This document shows, piece after piece, positions 12,613 through 28,000 of a stretch of 64,000 nt of DNA. The DNA is from Lucifuga dentata. Its lineage: Eukaryota; Chordata; Actinopteri; Ophidiiformes; Bythitidae. The stretch's first letter is position 1, and each line of letters opens with the position of its first letter. The position numbers and the translations under genes are program-made. A model generated the notes under the pieces. It was not told where the DNA came from. It worked only from the letters and a program-made list of their open reading frames with translations, and did no database searches. The stretch covers positions 1 to 64,000 of the forward strand of contig VXCM01000296.1 of the NCBI GenBank assembly GCA_014773175.1, written 5' to 3'.

Positions 12613-14082
12613 GTTGCTATGATATTCATGATTGTATTCATACAAAACAGTTGCGTTCCTCATGATGTCATCATCTTCATCAGAAGCTCTAGATAGAAGC
12701 AGAAGTTATAAATACAGCAGTCGCAAAGGTGTGGACTAGGAATGCCCACATCAAGTTCAGGTTCATAGTTGGGAACGTGTTTGATGTGGTCAAGTTGGCG
12801 ATGGTGATAGACAGGAAGTTTGCTCGCTCGGAGAGGGGAGCGCTTGCTGTGAGTAGGTCCTCCACAAGCCGCTCTCCTCACTCATTCTNTCGGAGAGGGG
12901 AGCGCTTGCTGTGAGTAGGTCCTCCACAAGCCGCTCTCCTCACTCATTCTATGCACTCCCGACGACGATGCGTTCAAGAGTTGCTTCATCATTCTGCATC
13001 GTCAATGTACCTCTGCATCACATCAAAGAACACGCACATTGTCAGTCCTTCATAACGATGTTTTGGCACCATTGTGGATGTCTGTTAGTGTCATGGTGTG
13101 GTGTGTCCCACTTTAGAGTCAGAGCCTTATCGTGGCGAGTGGATTTGTGTGTGTCTAAGATGCTGAAAGCTGTGCTGAGAAGGTTCAACCATGTCAGAGA
13201 GGTTTCAGTGGAGATGCCAGACTAATACTGACCCAAAGCAGCTGGAAGAGGAATTATTACTACTGATTCCCAACGGAAGACGGAGAAGAAAGAGGGAACT
13301 GCCAGACAGCTTGGCAAAAAGGTGCAACCCAAGTCTACGTCAGAGTCTGTGTAATAGTGTGATGTTGTTGCACTAGATTATAAATAAAGACAATAAATTG
13401 CTGTATACTGCTGTNATAGTGTGATGTTGTTGCACTAGATTATAAATAAAGACAATAAATTGCTGTATACTGCTGTATTGATAGGTGCAGAGTTTTATTT
13501 TGAAAGGCGGACGTTAGCACTTCCGGTGCTACAATTATTTTGTAATAGTATTTAATTGTATTTTTTTTTATTAATGTAAATATTATATTTTATTATTCAG
13601 TTACCAATTTCACCTCGGTTGATTTCTCCGGTGTGTCGGCGCAGGCTCGGTCTGTCCAGACATTTTTTTCCTCCTCATCTCCACATCTCCTTCCCTCTGC
13701 GGTCTCTTTAAATCCTGATCCTGGAAGAGTTGTGCGTCCGGAGGAAAGCAGCGGCAGTCTGCACTCAGCCTGATAAACAGCTGCTTACATTGAGGCCACT
13801 TTGACAAACTTTTCTCGATACTCCTGCATCGGGATTTTTGGGAATCATTCAGACTGGGATCAAATACAACAAATCTGCTCTTTGGAAGTTCAGTCTGGAT
13901 TCTGGTTTGCGTAATGCCGAGGCGTCCTCTGCTCAACATCTGGATTAACTATTTGGAGTCAGACTTAGCGGCCCTGCGCAAAACTCCGACTTTCTGCTTT
14001 ATCTTTGTGGAAAGACTCGCTTTTATCTGGAATTTAACTCCCGATAACCCGAGTTTTGTGTGTAGATTATGTATTCTTTAAA
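12613..14082 (+). other. Upstream region and 5' UTR of fbxl7
   Basis: No independent gene was recognised. Two contig-overlap duplicates lie at 12828-12888/12890-12950 and 13354-13414/13416-13476. From about 13600 the sequence becomes GC-richer and runs without interruption into the fbxl7 start codon, consistent with promoter plus 5' UTR. No TATA box is obvious. Confidence 0.4.
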
Positions 14083-17000
14083 ATGGGTGCGAACAGTGGA
14101 AAACAGTACGGAAGCGAAGGTAAGTGATGAAGTTATAACTTAAAAAAAAAAAAAAAAAAAANTAAAAAAAAAAAAAAAAAACATGATTTATATGAACTCT
14201 GCCTTTAAAGACGCTCTGACAAATCCATTTAAAATGATCTTCAACGCGCTTTGGTTATTTACTGCGATAAATCCATGTGTTTCCGCTAAAAATAACATGT
14301 AAACTTTTAACATTTTGAGTTTCTTGGATCTTAAAGTTTACTTTGAGTTTTGTACTTAGCTACTTTTCCCTCTATTTCTTTACTTTTCTGCGCTCTTTAA
14401 AACTGAATTTCACACAGTCTCTTGATGCGTTCAAATGCACTCAAGTTTTTCTGGATAGATAGATGCTGATCTAATGCGAAATCATTCAGCTTTATTTCTT
14501 TTTATAGCCTACTTACTACAAATGTGCAACGTTTTCCTCTTCAATATGTATGAACGAGCCAGAGTGCCTCCTGGTGGTCAGATTTTAAACACTTTCCTAA
14601 AGAATTTGTCTATATTGAAGTTTAATTGAAGCAAAGTACACTTTTTTTTCTCATTTGATGAGAAATAAATGAACCTTTGTGGATCTTATTCCCTAGTTAC
14701 ATTAAAGTAAGTTTTATGACAAAACTGTCAAAACCAAACCTGCCTATAGGTTTTATTTGACATGATAAAGCCCTTAAGTTTAGGACAAATTAAAGTTTTC
14801 GACCAGTAATGTGCATTAAGTTTAACAAAATTCACCTCATATCCATCAGGCAACTGCAGATGCAGCATCACAACAAACACAAACCCAAAGTTGGGTCAAA
14901 GGTCAACTTGAGCAGCTTTTTGGCGTGTGTGTGCTTATTCATTCTTATCTTTATTTAAGTTAATTCCTGAGATTCTTGTCCACAATTCCTTCTCCTTCAT
15001 CTGGAGTTTTGGCTTGGTAGATATTTTGTGGATATTCTTTACTGCAATATGATTTTGTAGTTCATATGAAAAAGCTATATTTAATAATAATAATAATAAT
15101 AATAATAAGTCTTATTTATATGGCAGTTTTCTTAATACTCAAAGACGCTTTACAAAAACAGGGAGGAAGATAAAAACACAGGAAAAGTACAATATAGCAT
15201 TTCTAACACAAAGAAGGTCAGATACTAAAAGCGTTTAGAATTAGAAACACAATTGTGACTTTAGAGCTTCTGCAGAAGTGCATCAAGGTATAAGTTGTCC
15301 ACCCTAACAGGTGTAACCAACCTATCAGGAGTCTCAGGTAGCTGTCAGTCAAACATGGTCCATACATGCCTACACCTTCCTGAAAAGAAGTCTAATCTGC
15401 CCAAATCAGCGAGGACACATGGGTGTAGCATGTGAATACAGACTCAGGTTGCACAGTAGGTATTCTGTGTTGATCTTATATTTCATTCATGTGGGACTAG
15501 GACCCAGAAAATCAAATAACACAATTTCATGTCTCAGTATCTAGCTGTTGAATAATGTTGCAATATTGGTCTATGAATAGTAATGTAGAAATGATGGAGG
15601 AAGTCATTGTTGATTTGACTTAACGAGAAAAGTCAGATAAGATCAGAAAATCATGTCATCACAGAGACTTAACATTTGATAACCAAAATTCAAATTATAT
15701 TGTTGTAGCCTCACGCCATCATATTAATATTTCAAAATAAAATTGGGAAAATAAGCACAGATATATTAGCCATTATAATAAAAATAAAACCAAAAACATC
15801 TTTACTACTCCAAAGGCCTTATTTTTACCCCCAGGGCAGAAATGTTAATGCAAATTACCCCCGGTGCTCTATTGATACAACAATATGTAGAAAGTACAGA
15901 TTCAAATTCATGATGTTTAAAATAACATGTGGACCATATAGTGTTGGGAAAGTGATAGCTACAGACAAATCAAGCAAGAAAAAGGAAAATCAGATTGCTA
16001 TCACAGGTTTGTGGTTTAGATATTTGACATAGAAGCCTGATGAAAATGCTAAAGAGTGATTTTCGAGCTGGATTTAGTTCACTGACTTCATTTATGGTCA
16101 GCAGGTTGTCATCAGATTGGAAAAATATGACATCATAGGCTCTGGGGAGTTTTCTTGATGAGGCACGTTCATCACCTCTAGTGGCTCACAAGGTCTAGAC
16201 TTTCCCTACAGCACAGAATGATAAGATTGACAGGAAAATTGCACCACTTCCAAATAAAGACTCGTGCTATATGTTGATGTAAAATGGGTTATATCTAAGT
16301 TCTCCATTTGAAACTGTGATATTTTGTGCTCTCTGAATGGAAAAAAAGTTGAAATCTCCTGCATGATTTGCTGTAAACGCAGTTTGAGTGTTTCTGGTTT
16401 TGGTGCAGAGGTAGATTTTGAAGTAAACTATTGAATGTGTGAGTGTGTCTTTTTTTTTTTTTTTTTTTTTNTTTTTTTTTTTTTTTTTTTGTCCAATAGG
16501 GTGATATTAATGTGTTTAAGGATCATTTTCTGATACAGCAGAAACTCATGGCTGTGATACAATCACAACTGTTAGATGCTAACTAGTTGACTAAAATTCT
16601 TACCCATATCTAAAAATCATCATTGTATATGTTTAGACTATTTTTCATGACCACTTGTATCAAATACCAGCAGAATACTGCATCCCACATCTGTTTTCAA
16701 GTGTTAATCCACAGTTAATGACACACTCAACACAAATATGCAGCAATTCCCCACTACCACATTACATAAGCATAAGACAGGAAGCTTTTCTGAAAGTTTT
16801 TTTTTTTTCCCCCATATAAACAGAAAACAACTGTAGACTACACAGATCCACGTCAACCCCAAAGACCCTGCAGAGTTTGTGAAAACTATAACCTGCAAAA
16901 TATTAAATATATTTGTCGGCTATTTGTTAGTTTATGCTTATGAAGACAAGCCTCATGCTTTCTCCTCTGTTTTGATTTTGCATAATGAGTGCTTGGAAGT

Positions 17001-18945
17001 GGACACCTGCAAGCTCATGAATATCTGATTCATTTCTAAGGGCCAAAGCAGATGTGGTAGCTTAGTGATGTCACCATATGAGTTGCATTGACCTTGCAGT
17101 GTGTGTGTGTATGTGTGCATGTCGAGTATGGAGTCACTGGTGATATTTTTGCAGAAGTTGCTGGCTTTCATATTCCCTGCTAATTTTAGGAACTGTCTGG
17201 TCTATTTATGGTTGCACTTGATGTGTAAGTGGGTGTGAAGGTTTGGGAATACCTCTCAGCCTGTCATGCTGGGTAAAAAGCACATACTGAGTCTCAGGAA
17301 AGCCACAAAGCTGCATTTATGATCTGACAGAGAAATAACGCCATTAACAACCACTCCACAGGCAGCCTGCAGCCCTNCCCCCCCAAAAAAACAAAAAAAA
17401 AATTCAGCTTTTCCTATCTGCAATTTTTCCTATTGCAATAAGTGTATACAAGAACTAAATCTATTAATGCAAGCATAGCTCATAAAAGTAAAAGTTGTAA
17501 ATTCATGTTAAGTTAATAAAAACACTTTCATCTGGCGGCCGTAGAGGCTGTATGACCTAAGAAGTATGTGATGATACATATAATTGGAATCGTACATCAC
17601 ATGTGAAGGACTGTAGGGGATTTTATGAGACTTTCTTCTTCTTCTTCTTCTTCTTCCAAATGTGAAGAAGGGACACTTACTCAAACAAACCAGCAGAGAC
17701 TTGTGCATGTGCCAAGGCTAACCATTCATCCAAAATGAGGAACATAAAAATCACAAGAGCAGAGAGTATTAGGGTTTCTGTTTCCTTTCACTTCATACCT
17801 CCAGACTATATTAAATACATAATCAAAGTATCATTCCATGTCTTTGAAAAGTAAATCCTGTATCTCTGATGAACGGTCTTAAAGGATTAAGCAAAAATGA
17901 CAGATTTTGAGGTCAAAACATGTATTTATGCAAGATCGCTTCTCAAGGGGATGTTAACTTCTTTGAGAACATTAAAGAGGACATATGCTTTTTATTATTT
18001 TCTCTCATTTTTAATATCGTAGGGAGTATGTGCTTAACACTCTCAAAGTTGTAAAACTTGAGGTTCCTGCCTGTAGAAATGTAAGACAAACCCATCGGTC
18101 CTAAGCTGCCCTGGATGCCTTCGTTTTGATTCGTCCTTTCTGTAACATGTTGGCAACAACATGTGACAAATTTAAATTTACCTGCCATAACACAACTGGT
18201 TAGGCAAAAACACACAGTCTGAGGGCAGTGAGTGAGTGTTTGGCCGCTAATGCAGCTGGCCAGAGACGCAACAGAGGGTTGTTTTCACTTAGTGTGCACA
18301 GTGGTGCTACTGCAAGTGAGAGTAAAAGTGGATTAGTATGTTTTTTTGTGTATAAAAGCATGACAAAGATTTCAAAATAGACCCCTAAATGAAAATAAGA
18401 AAATGGAAATCTGTATATGTCCCCTTTAAATTCAAGGTTTTTAATCAAAATGAACATTCAGCATAAAACATTTAAAACAATTCAGTTGTGTCATCTGTTC
18501 TTTCTATGCTGTGTCATACCAGTTTTGATTTTTCTTAACATTTTCCCTGCAGGTAAAGGGAGCTCAAGCATCTCTTCTGACATCAGTTCGAGCACAGATC
18601 ACACGCCAACCAAAGCTCCAAAGAATGTGGCTACCACCGAAGGTAAGGCATCTGGTGCTCATTAGCCAAACTCCCCTCCCTTCTCTCCCTCTTTTCCCTC
18701 CTCTCCTTGCCTTCATCCACTCTCTGCTCTGCCTATTTTTGGAAAAACCTGCCTGTTTCTGGGATAACCGTAAATTGAAAACAAACTCCTCACAGCTCCC
18801 ATCAGAACCAAGAAGCCAAAGGCATTTCTTGGGCTTTGTTTAAAAAAACGCTTCTGGCTTCTCATTGTGGAGGAATGCTTATCTAAACTATGGCAATATC
18901 AGGCTTAACGTGTTTCAGCCAGAGAGGCATGTATGCTGGAGAGGG

Positions 18946-19001
<56 letters not shown>

Positions 19002-22000
19002 GGGATTTATTTGGAGACAGAAGAGGTGTGGGGAGGAAAAATGGGAAAGCGAGGTTCACCTTTGGCTCAGACCCTCGCACACCAATCCAACATGGAGGCT
19101 CCTTTTTGTCAAGGCGTATGTGTTACAAATATAAACTGAATGCCTACTGTAAAAGTTCAAGATGCCTTTTGATGCCTGTTGCCCACAGCTGTCTTTAATG
19201 TGGATCAGTCAGATACACAAACTGTGCAAAAATCTGATTTTCACTTCAGAATTCATCAAAGCTTCAAGTTTCACGTCACAATGAAAAAGTAAGGATCATG
19301 GTAACTTGATCAAGGTGGCTTTTACCTCAACCATGACCAAAGTAACCTACGTAATCTAATTTTACATGATTTCAAATCTGCTTTATTCAGTAACATTCAG
19401 TACATTTATGCATGTTAAAACTTCAATTATGCTCCTCAGTTACATTGAAATTGTATTAAATGTGAGATTATACAGCATAACTGACAACGGTTTAGAGTTT
19501 TTGGGAGTGCGCTAGGGTCCATTTGGTGTGAAATTTATTTCATAAAGTGCATATAATGTCAGATATCTCTTGGTCTGATCAAGTAATAATTAGTATTGAT
19601 CAATAACCTAATCAATCATATGCAGATATGCTCTAATCATTTTGTGTTATGGGACAATAAACATGTTTCTTAGCACAAAATGAACTAAATAAATGGTCTG
19701 AGTCCACCAGGTTGGTATGGCTCCCTCGCAGACTTTAGATACACACTCCCTGTCCTCTGGTGCACAGTCATCACCAATCTTAAATTTGCTGTGAGATGAT
19801 GAACGGGATATTCTGGCGGTTCGGCGCTGACCACAAGAAAACAAAAGCCAGCTACAGCCTGTCTTTATAACCGTCAGTCAGCGGAAGATTTGAAGGTGCT
19901 TAGAGAGAAAAGAATGCGCCAGACGTCAGATATCACTTTGTTTTCACACAAACTGTGTGTGAATTAGTGTTTGAAGAACTGCTGGCGAATGATCGTCGTT
20001 AGCCCCTCGGAAGATTAATCCGCTGGAAAACAGCTGAATTAATTTAGCGAACTTTACATTTCTGGTAGTTCATGTGGCTTTGCAGGAAATGCTGACTCAC
20101 TTGGATCAGTTTATGGAAGAGCTGCTGGAAGTACAACCAGGGTATTCCAGGGAAATTGATAATTATCCTGTGTGTGTCTTTTTGGAGACACGCAGGACAA
20201 TATGTCTTCTTGGAGACCAACCTGTGAGATGGATATAGTAGAGAGAGTGTATAGACTGAGGCCAGTGGCTACCGAACCATAATTTCCCTCCTGTGTTATG
20301 ACCGAAATTGTTGTTTTTTTTGTTTTTTTTTTCTGCCTCCAAAGTGGGAGTAATTACATGGTCTGGAACCACCACAGCCACAGTCAAATCCCCCCCCCCC
20401 CNTCCTTAACAGACACACACGTACACACACACACACTAGGTGATCACACTCCATGCCCACCCAGTCCTGTGGTCAACTAAACTAATCAGGAAGCAGTCTG
20501 GTCTGAATCCCTGCCAGACACTGGGAGTTTTCATATTAGGATAGTGGACTTTTCACTGAGTCGTTACGGTACAGCGATGTCACGAGCATTCCAAATGAGT
20601 TATTACACAAAATAAATAATCAATATGCAAATAGAAAGTAGGTCATTGCATGTCTCAGTTGTTCCCTCAAGATTAGGAAGTTGAACTCATTCTGTCATGG
20701 TTAGAGAATAAGTAGGGCGTTCATCTGGCAACTTATTGTGTTTCTGTTTTCATTTATTGCTTAAAGGACCATATTGGTGATTTTTGTATGATTTAGCTCA
20801 ATAATTTTCATTTATTACTTAAAGGACCATACCAGTGATTTTTGCATAATTTAGCTCAATAAATACTACCCGCATATACATTACATTACTGACATTTTAC
20901 AAAGAATAAAGCTGTATTTTAGTTTTTGTGTTATTTTGCCAAATCACCTAATATTTCAAAATCAAATTTTCAAGTGATACATTCAATGTTTCACCTGATA
21001 TGTAGAAGGCACAGTCGTTTTAATTTCTTCTCCATATTACCTTGTGAAGACATACATTTTCTTCCATGTAGTTCCATGTTGAAAATCTAAAATTATGTCA
21101 CTTTGACAAAAACATGAATAGATGTTTTGTTCACTGTGATGGATTACCGATCTCAAGAATGATTCACGTCTCATTACGTTTATTTTTACAGTGTACTGGA
21201 ATGAGCTGAAACCAAAGACAGTCTGGAAGGTTTGAAATTTACAGCTCCAGTAGTATGTTTTGGAAAATGGTCAGCAGTTATGTAACATGTTATGCGGACT
21301 GTATTTATTGGGCTCAAACATGCAAAATCACCGGTGTGCTCCTTTAAATAGGCTTTGTGGTGGCCTGACTCAGTGGAGCTGCTTATTAGATGCAGACTGA
21401 AAGACACGGTCCTGTACAGTAAATCTTTCCTGCGGGACGAAGTTTTGTGTGTCTCTCAGCAGGGGTTCAACTCTGACCCTGCAGCATCTGGCCTGGTACC
21501 TCAGGAATGTGCCTCCGACATGGTAGCAACACCTTCAGATGTTTGGATTCAGCGATGGAAGATCACTGTTCCGGCACTATCAGCTGGAGTCGCTGCCAAG
21601 CTTTAGCCACTGATGGGACGCAGACTCGCAGGGCCATCGATCATGTCAGAGCAGCCATGCTTTGGAGTTAAACTCCTTCACTCGTGTGTAATGGCAGCAG
21701 GAAGGTCGCTGAGAACTGCAAATGGGAACAATGAAAATGCCTACTTCCTTTCTGTCTGCCAAGGACCAAAGAAATAATGATAACAGTGACAGGGAAAAGC
21801 TTCCACGCCAGAAACACTCTGTCAAAGGATTTACAGTGTAAACATATTAAGATTTATATCCAAATTCCCCACATGATTATCCAGAGCAGCAAGTCATATG
21901 GATCCTATTTTTCTACATATATGTGATCTGTGCTCAAACACTAATAATGATTCCATTATGGCTTTTTTAGCTGCAGTTGCCCCAAAGGGACACTAGGTGG

Positions 22001-25000
22001 CATTGTTTGTGGCGTGTCACATCAAAGTCTGAATGATCGGCTTTGTGAGTGGCTTTCAGGAGAACCAAACTTTTACATTTCCTACGAGGTCTTTGCATCA
22101 TACTAGCAATGTCACGCAACTGACCTTTCAGAGAAAAATCCCTCTGCAATGCAGCCAAATGCGAGATGAGCCAGCGTGATAGTGCTGATTAAAATAGAAG
22201 TTCCGGAATGAACTGAGGCCAATGGCTGGAAGGTAGGAAAAACAATTCCAAAATTTACTACTCCAGTAGTATGTTTTGGAAAATGGTTGGCAGTAATATA
22301 ACGTGTATGCAGATTGTTTTCATTGGGCTCGAACACGCAAAAATCACTGGTGTGGTTATTTAAAGGACCATACCATCCATTTTGCATGTTTGAGCCTAAT
22401 ATATTCAATTTTCATACACATAACATTACTGACAATCATTTCCCAAAAGATGGGATCAGAATGAACTGAAAGCAATGGCGGTCTGGAAGGTAGGGAAATT
22501 TTGTTTTAATTCTCCGTTCCAGTCAGTATGCTTTGGGAAATGATTATCAGTAACCTTGTGTGTATGAAAATTGAAAATATTAGGCTCAAACACGCAAAAT
22601 GGTCAGTATGGTCCTTTAAGTCCATAGTATTCCCACAGTGCTGTTCTGAAGGCGATGTGAAGCTCGGCGCTGCAGTCTAAACAGCTCAGCAAAGAACACT
22701 CCCATCTCCACCATCTTCAAATTTTTGCCTTCCCAAGGGCAATAAATCGCCAACACTTCCTCTGTAAACCAACATCACACACTGGTGACCCATGTAGCAT
22801 GTTTACCCAGCCAGATATATCGTGTTTCATTTGACGTTTGCTACGCCAAATATGAAAGAGGCTGCAGTGAGCTGTTTGTGTCTGTCGCTGCCATCGAAAG
22901 ATGTGCTGCGGTGAAAATATTCAGCGGCTATCCTCCTACCTTATAAATCAAACATTTATCTTTCATCAGCGCTCATTACTGCTGTGTATCTTCTAGCCAA
23001 ACAGTAGACAACCTTCAAGCAAGTGTGACAAATGTTTCTGCTCAGAGCCTGGCTGAAACTTTACGCCGCATTTGTTCTGCGGCTCAACAGCTGTGTTGAA
23101 AGGCACTCAAACAGGCAGAGAAGTTTGCTTAGATGAGGAATGCTCTGTTTGGGGGGAATATTCAGCAGGTGATAGATTACTCATGCTATAAGATCCCATA
23201 TACTATATTTGGTTGTTGTGAAGGATTAGTGGCATGTTTGAGATTTCTTTTCACTGTTTCAAGGCGTCCTTCAGACAGAAGGGAGATCTGTCTCTTTCTC
23301 CATAGTAATTTATTCCATTTGTAACCTGATTCTGATTGGAAACTGTCATTTTAAAGGGACCAGAGAGGAAAATAAAGAATGTCATTGCTATATACCCCAA
23401 ATTTTCCTAATCAACTGTCCTTGCTCCTCCCCTTTCCTTTGGCTGTTACTCCTACAGCCAGGAAATTTGAGAGAAAATGCACAGAACAAGTCAGCGAAAG
23501 AAAAAGAAAACAAGTGAAAGCAGTTTACTGAGGAGGAGGAGGAGGAGGAGGAGGAGGAGGAGGAGNNNNNNNNNNNNNNNNNNNNNNNNNNNNNNNNNNN
23601 NNNNNNNNNNNNNNNNNNNNNNNNNNNNNNNNNNNNNNNNNNNNNNNNNNNNNNNNNNNNNNNNNNNNNNNNNNNNNNNNNNNNNNNNNNNNNNNNNNNN
23701 NNNNNNNNNNNNNNNNNNNNNNNNNNNNNNNNNNNNNNNNNNNGGGTGGGGGGGGTGTGGAAGGAAGGCAGTTCATTGAGCAGTGCTCCATCTCATAACT
23801 CTTCTCTGGTTACCGCTTGGTCGGCTTACTCTCAGCCTCAGGGAGGAAGCGCTGTCCTTGTTTTGAATGCTTTTGGCATTTCAGTTTCCTCAACTAGGTC
23901 ACATTTGTCAGGACGACTACGGCTCATTTGACTGGAGTTGGGAAACTTCCCACTTGGCCCAAATCGTCTGCTTGCTTCCTGTAAGATTTTGGCTCACAAG
24001 TGAATGTTTTTACTGTTATACACCTGAGTCTTTGGGCTTTCAAGTGGCAACTGACTGCAGCTAAACTGACATATTGGACTCATTCACCTGCTGTGGTTTG
24101 TCTTATTATATAAGCAGGAAATTGGCTGTTGAGGGTGAAGCTGCAATAATATGTACACGTAGAGGAAAATTAGGGGTCTATTGTCATTTATAAGGAGATT
24201 TGGTTATCATACTCACGTCTGAACTGTCTCTGTCCTGGAAAAGGATTGCTATGATGTATAGAATTACATATAGCCAGGGGTGTAAAAATTACATCTACTC
24301 TCTTACTGTAATGAAGTCGTTTTTTTTTCTGTATTTGTACTTTTTGAGTAACTTTTTAAAAAAGTAATTTTACTTTTACTTAAGTAATTTTAATGACAAG
24401 TATTGTGNTTTTTGAGTAACTTTTTAAAAAAGTAATTTTACTTTTACTTAAGTAATTTTAATGACAAGTATTGTGCTTTGGTATATTTTAACTGATCCAA
24501 CATGGAGCTGCACAGAAGACAATGTACGTCTCCGCCAGGAAATATAGTCCCAGCAGAAGGCAAAGGCTTTAGCCAGAAATTAAAACGAGTTTGCCTTCTA
24601 CAATGTGTATAAGTGTAAGCAGGCAAAACATTGAATTTTAAGGTGGATTTATCANTTTGCCTTCTACAATGTGTATAAGTGTAAGCAGGCAAAACATTGA
24701 ATTTTAAGGTGGATTTATCACTTGAACATTTGATTTGTGAAAGATTAAGGGATTTGAAAAAAAAAATAATAAGAAGAAATCTAAAATATGTTTGGGAAAT
24801 TGGTTGTCAGTAAGGTTTACATGTATGCAGGTTGTATGTATTGGGTTCAAACATGCAAGCTCACTGATATTTGTCTGCTGTATCCATCCACATCTGTTTA
24901 CCATAAAAATTTAAGTTTGTTTCTTATGTGCTTGTATTTTTCATTAAAATTGTTTAAAATGTATGTATTTTTTTGCATTTTTTTGGTAACATAAAATTTT

Positions 25001-28000
25001 ACTTGAGTACAATATTTTATTACTCTTTAAACCTCTGCATACATAGTCGTCTTTGCGTTTGGCTTTAGAATATCAGAGTGTCTGCAGTCCTCCTCATAAA
25101 GATTTATAAAGTGACGAGGGCAGAGCGAGGAGATGTTTGTGTCCTTGGAACAGACAGTAGGGCCTTGAGAGGCACGAAGAGGAAATTAGTAGTGTTGTGG
25201 GAAAAGCGCGTTAGAAGTCCTGGCACACGCATCATGGAATCTGGTGCTGTGCAGGCCTCAAAATGACTCGCTTCAGGGTGAGAGAATCACTCCAGCCAGG
25301 AGCAGGGGAGCTGTGGGGGTTGTGCGGAGAAAAAGTCTGTTTCCTGTCCAAGTTTGCACATTGTAAAGGAACCAGCAGACCCTATTGTCTTTCAGGTTGT
25401 CTAGTGACGTAAGATCTTCCTGTAGTGAAGGCTTTGTTGATAGCCCGGCCGCCACACTGTACCGTAATATCAACTTCCATGTATTCAATAAAGCACATGA
25501 CAGACCCAGATGTTTTTCATCCACGTAGCTCTCCCTCAGTCGGATGTTTCCCTTTAAGAAACTGAAGTTCGTAGCCATTTTCGAGTTGATAATTGCAAAT
25601 GAATGCAATATGTATTGTGATTTCTCATTCAACCAAATTCTTCTTTGTTCCTTTTTATTAGCTGGGACCTTTTTTCCCCCTCTTGTACTGATTTGGAAAA
25701 AGATTTGATTAGGAAACAAGCGTTTCTGATTTCCTCGCCACCCTGTCACATAACCCAACCCGTCACTCTCACCCTGCTGGGGGAGGAGCCTGGCGAAGGC
25801 TGCAGTGCAGGAACATGTCACAGGCCTAATGGCATTGAGGTAATGGATTGGTCTGTTCTGCCAGATGCAGCAGTAATAATCCCTCCAGCTCCAGACAGGG
25901 TCTTAGCAGAGCTTCACGGCACTGCTAGATCCTGAAGAGATTCCCTGGGGCTTTAGTTTATGACCAGACTGCGTCAAATTCTGGATTGACCCTGCCGGTG
26001 CACTTGACTGTATCTCTGGTAAAGTTTGCAGACTCTTTTGCCAATTTATCTTCCTTCTTTCTTTCCCTCCTGCCCCTCTTTTCTTTCTGGAGGCCCTCAA
26101 ATGAATCACTTAACTCTCTCACTTTTGCCTCCGCTGTCTTCATCTCACTTTTTGTGCATTAATTGTCTGAAATCTGTCAGGTTTTTGTCGTTTATCTCTC
26201 AGAGCCTCCAGCTATGACTCCTCATCACGCCATCATCTCGTCTTTCCTGTGAGCACTCTGATTGATTTACATTAAACTTCTGGTATCAAAGGATGCGCCA
26301 CATGTGTCTCTGAAGTTTGGGTAATGGGATGTTAATGGGATCCTGCTGCAGGGCTGCTGTGGATCAACATAGATTTTGGTATTAGTGGCAAATGATTTCA
26401 GCCAAGTATGCCTTACTGTGGCTATATGCACATTCAAAATGCATGAGTTTCTCTTTTATTTCCCCCATTGTTCTTTGTCCAGAGTACAGACCAGATGTTC
26501 GACGATTTCTCCTCTGATTTCCTAAACCAAAATGAATCTTCCACCATCTGCGCTCACAGAGCTTTGAAAAGGAGTTTAACAGCTGCATGGTATTTGTTCG
26601 GTTAATGATAGGTTTGCAAGTGATACAGATATAAAACACGACACCGCTGGTTGACTTGCATTTCAGCAGCAAGTGAAAGTTAAAACTCATTCTGCCATGC
26701 CCTGCGTTTGGAAGAGTAGGTTTGTATGCTTCATTGTTGTCCATCATTTCCAAAAACCAACACTGAAGTTAATAACTGCAAAGACTGGAAGTTTTACGTA
26801 CAGTATTTAGAGGATAAACACTCAAACTGTTAATATTTATAGTTGTAGAAGCTGTAGTAGCATTTTAGAGAAGGAGGCATAGTTGAAAGATGGATTTTAT
26901 CCCAAAACCTAGACTCTTCAGAGCAGAATGTGGTTCTAGATGTAAGGATTTCAGGCATTATAATATATGTTGTGTATCTGCTAGATTTCAGATGCAGTAA
27001 TTTGCTTCATATGGTTACTGGATACATTTTTATAGTTATGAACCTCAACATTTTGCACTTTTGACAATGTTTAACTCACAGTCCCTACTATTACATTATA
27101 AAAACTGAGGGAAAGTAACAAAAAGCATCAATGGTCATTTGTGATTTTACAAAGAGATGCCTTACTGAATCAGACAACCTCAGAATCACATGTCCAGGAC
27201 AATTTCCATCACATGTCATTGATTTCCTGCGTCCATTTAACACCTGGGTTTCCTTAAAGGTCATGCAGCTGCTATCTGTCCAAAATAACGTGAAACTGAG
27301 CAAATGGAAAGCTGTATTCATTTATCTTTTCCCACCAGCTGTGTGAAAGCACGGCTTGGAGGGAAGGGGGTGGAAGTACTCTAATTAGTAGCACTGTGTT
27401 TCTCTGGGCTTGGAACGCTCTTATGATCAGTGACACATGTAATTCTGCAGTCTGGAAGTCACTGCTTGGCCAGTGGCAGATCAGTTTTTTTTTTTTTTTT
27501 TNATTTTTTTTTTTTTTTTCCTTCTTCTGCGTGCAAACTCCATCGCATTGCTTGGACAGGGATAATAAAGCAGTACCTCATTCATCCATCAAAGCTAATG
27601 ACTCAAGTAATGTCTCTGTGTCATGCATGCACACAGCACTGGAAAATATGATCTTCTCTGGGTGGATTCGTGATTTTGGAAATGCATGGCTCATGTAGAT
27701 TCTTCTGTTTTTGATCACCGAGTTTGGATTTGTGACCATAAATATGCAGTGTGCCATTATATAATAAACATTCTTAATGTTTAATAATGCAAATGGAGCT
27801 TTTGACCAAATGACAGGAGTTTACTGCTTTCCACTTGTTTGTATGTTAGCGTGTAATTCCACCACGTTGGGTAAATCTTAAAGGACCATACCAGCTTTTT
27901 TTGCATGTTTTAGCTTAATATTTTCAATTTTCATACAAGTAAGGTTACTGACAGTCATTTCCCAAAGGATGAAACCATATTTCAGCTTTCTTGATACTTT

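Noticed and set aside
18865..19198. Open frames with RE or LS repeats
   Set aside because: Produced by the AG microsatellite.
25273..25821. Minus-strand open frame of 182 codons in fbxl7 intron 2
   Set aside because: Longest unexplained frame there, but no domain, no splice context and no compositional sign of coding.
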